From IMG/VR virus record IMGVR_UViG_3300037847_003419, positions 1 to 64,000 of that record: a stretch of 64,000 nt of DNA; one strand, given 5' to 3'. Both the position numbers and the translations under genes were made by a program. This DNA is from a virus. A model generated the notes under the pieces. The model worked only from the letters and a program-made list of their open reading frames with translations, was not told where the DNA came from and did no database searches. Below, piece by piece: positions 63,044 to 64,000 of the stretch. Each line of letters starts with the position of its first letter. The stretch's first letter is position 1.

Positions 63044-63795
63044 AAAAGTATAGTATACAAAATTATATAAGATACAAAAACGATATAAAGCAAGCTGTAA
63101 ACAGACTAGAAGGTAAAATGTGGGACGAATATACTAGAGAAGAACTTATAATAAAATTCTTACCACTTGTAGAAAACATAGCTAGAAAGTTTAGTACGTC
63201 ACAACAAGCAAGTGGCGTTATGACAATTATGGATATGATACAATCAGGTTCTGTAGGTTTAGTACAAGCAGCTCAAAAACTAGATTATGACAAGTGGTCA
63301 GAGTCTGATGATATGGAAAAAACAATTAAATCTTTCTTTTCAAAAAGAATTAAAGGTTCAATACGTAGACAAATTGATTCTAACAGAGGTAATATACGTA
63401 TACCAGAGCATAAAATGAATGAAATACGAAAAAACTTTGGCAAAGATAAAAAGATGGTAGAAATGTTTTTTAACTCTATATTTTTAAGTATTGATGCCTC
63501 ACCTAACGACGAGGATATGGTATATCAAATACCTGATAACTCAGAACCTTATAATATAGACTTGTTAAATCTTTATTTAAAAAGCTTGTGTAAGTCTCAC
63601 TTAAACGAAAAAGAATATCAAGTGCTAAGACTAAGTTACGGTCTTGATTGTGATAAACATAACGCTACACAAATAGCTGAATATCTAGGTATTGAAGGTA
63701 GTAGTTCTTATGTACGTGTATCACAGTTAAAAAAGCAAGCTGTAAATAAACTTATTGAAAACGTAGATCACTCGCAAGTGATTGATTTTCTGTAA
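63040..63795 (+). CDS. Phage RNA polymerase sigma factor (sigma-70 family)
   Basis: 251 residues. Region 2: FLPLVENIARKFSTSQQ, MDMIQSGSVGLVQAAQKLDY, then FSKRIKGSIRRQIDSNRG, the core-binding and -10-reading helices. Region 4: NEKEYQVLRLSYGLDCDKHN, ATQIAEYLGIEGSSS, VSQLKKQAVNKL, an HTH for the -35 box. No region 1.1 and a short spacer, as in alternative sigmas. It would redirect host RNA polymerase to phage promoters. It is a candidate reader of the seven-copy TACAAACTAAATACGA/GGATAAT element or of unseen late promoters. Confidence 0.92.
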   Translation: MKKYSIQNYIRYKNDIKQAVNRLEGKMWDEYTREELIIKFLPLVENIARKFSTSQQASGVMTIMDMIQSGSVGLVQAAQKLDYDKWSESDDMEKTIKSFFSKRIKGSIRRQIDSNRGNIRIPEHKMNEIRKNFGKDKKMVEMFFNSIFLSIDASPNDEDMVYQIPDNSEPYNIDLLNLYLKSLCKSHLNEKEYQVLRLSYGLDCDKHNATQIAEYLGIEGSSSYVRVSQLKKQAVNKLIENVDHSQVIDFL

Positions 63796-63856
63796 GTTAG
63801 TGAGTTAAAAGTAAATAATAATGTGTAATAATATATATACACCAAATACCAATAAT

Positions 63857-64000
63857 ATGAAAGAATTAAACCAAAAACTAGCTCAAATACAAACTGAGCT
63901 AAAAGCAAAAAAATCGAGTTACAACTCGTTCGGTAAGTACTATTTTAGAAAAGCCGAAGACATTTTAGAGGCTACAAAGCCTTTTCTTTTGAAACACGGC
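63857..64000 (+). CDS. ERF-type single-strand annealing protein, N-terminal part
   Basis: A 48-codon open frame running off the window. KELNQKLAQIQTELKAKKSSYN, then SFGKYYFRKAEDILEATKPFLL, follows the ERF pattern (AIQ-ELK-PK--YN-FGKY-YRS-EDILEA-KP). Such proteins anneal single strands in phage recombination, in keeping with the DUF1064 nuclease and ligase. An imperfect TACACCAAATACC-like sequence lies just before it (63837-63849). The 3' end is outside the window. Confidence 0.82.
   Translation, partial: MKELNQKLAQIQTELKAKKSSYNSFGKYYFRKAEDILEATKPFLLKHG

Overview
This window is a stretch of an AT-rich, densely packed tailed-phage genome, most likely a short-tailed (podovirus-type) phage of a marine member of the Bacteroidota, probably a flavobacterium. 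Three kinds of evidence point to that host: a Bacteroidota-style histone H1 (Hc1-like) protein, a signal-peptide protein that ends in what resembles a type IX secretion (T9SS) C-terminal domain and carries many GCTD...DGSC repeats, and A-rich leaders without Shine-Dalgarno sequences before almost every gene. The order small terminase - large terminase - portal - scaffold - capsid - ring-type proteins - giant tail/ejection proteins, with no tape measure, resembles the crAss-like (Crassvirales-type) virion module. That affiliation is an inference from gene order and size.

Layout. (1) Bases 1-5439, + strand: a nucleotide and replication block with the end of a DnaB/Twinkle-type helicase, a T4 gp42-like thymidylate synthase/dNMP hydroxymethylase, a GIY-YIG/MazG fusion, a DUF1064-type nuclease, a B12-dependent ribonucleotide reductase and the H1-like protein, closed by a hairpin terminator at 5445-5469. 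(2) Bases 5534-54818, - strand: one continuous late block, read from high to low coordinates. It begins (54.8-48.6 kb) with small basic proteins sharing an MAFKMKG-type N-terminus, GroEL and GroES. The packaging and head genes follow (46-38 kb), then ring, tail and ejection proteins (37-13 kb). Next is a cassette of exported or membrane proteins (12.9-9.0 kb: coiled-coil membrane protein, thioredoxin-like protein, T9SS-type repeat protein, outer-membrane barrel). The block ends with a PAP2 phosphatase, more small basic proteins, an M15 endolysin and two paralogous small proteins. (3) Bases 54819-55367: the divergent control region, with a G-quadruplex-capable tract, a start-codon hairpin and two promoter-like repeats. 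(4) Bases 55368-64000, + strand: an early block of about 30 mostly tiny genes, ending in DNA ligase, an HTH protein, a sigma factor and the start of an ERF-type recombinase.

Structure beyond the genes. A 31-base promoter-like element (TACAAACTAAATACGA-N8-GGATAAT) occurs seven times, only on the + strand and mostly within a few bases of a stop codon. Two RNA elements at 55716-55759 and 56793-56835 fold as an acceptor stem plus a classic tRNA T-arm with no D or anticodon arm. Their stems differ in sequence but keep their pairing. A long-range hairpin that buries the start codon occurs at 54876-54922 and again at 62385-62430. A short S/A-P/A-x-K-Q motif recurs in many late proteins of otherwise unrelated sequence. 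All calls were made by reading the sequence; no database search was possible.
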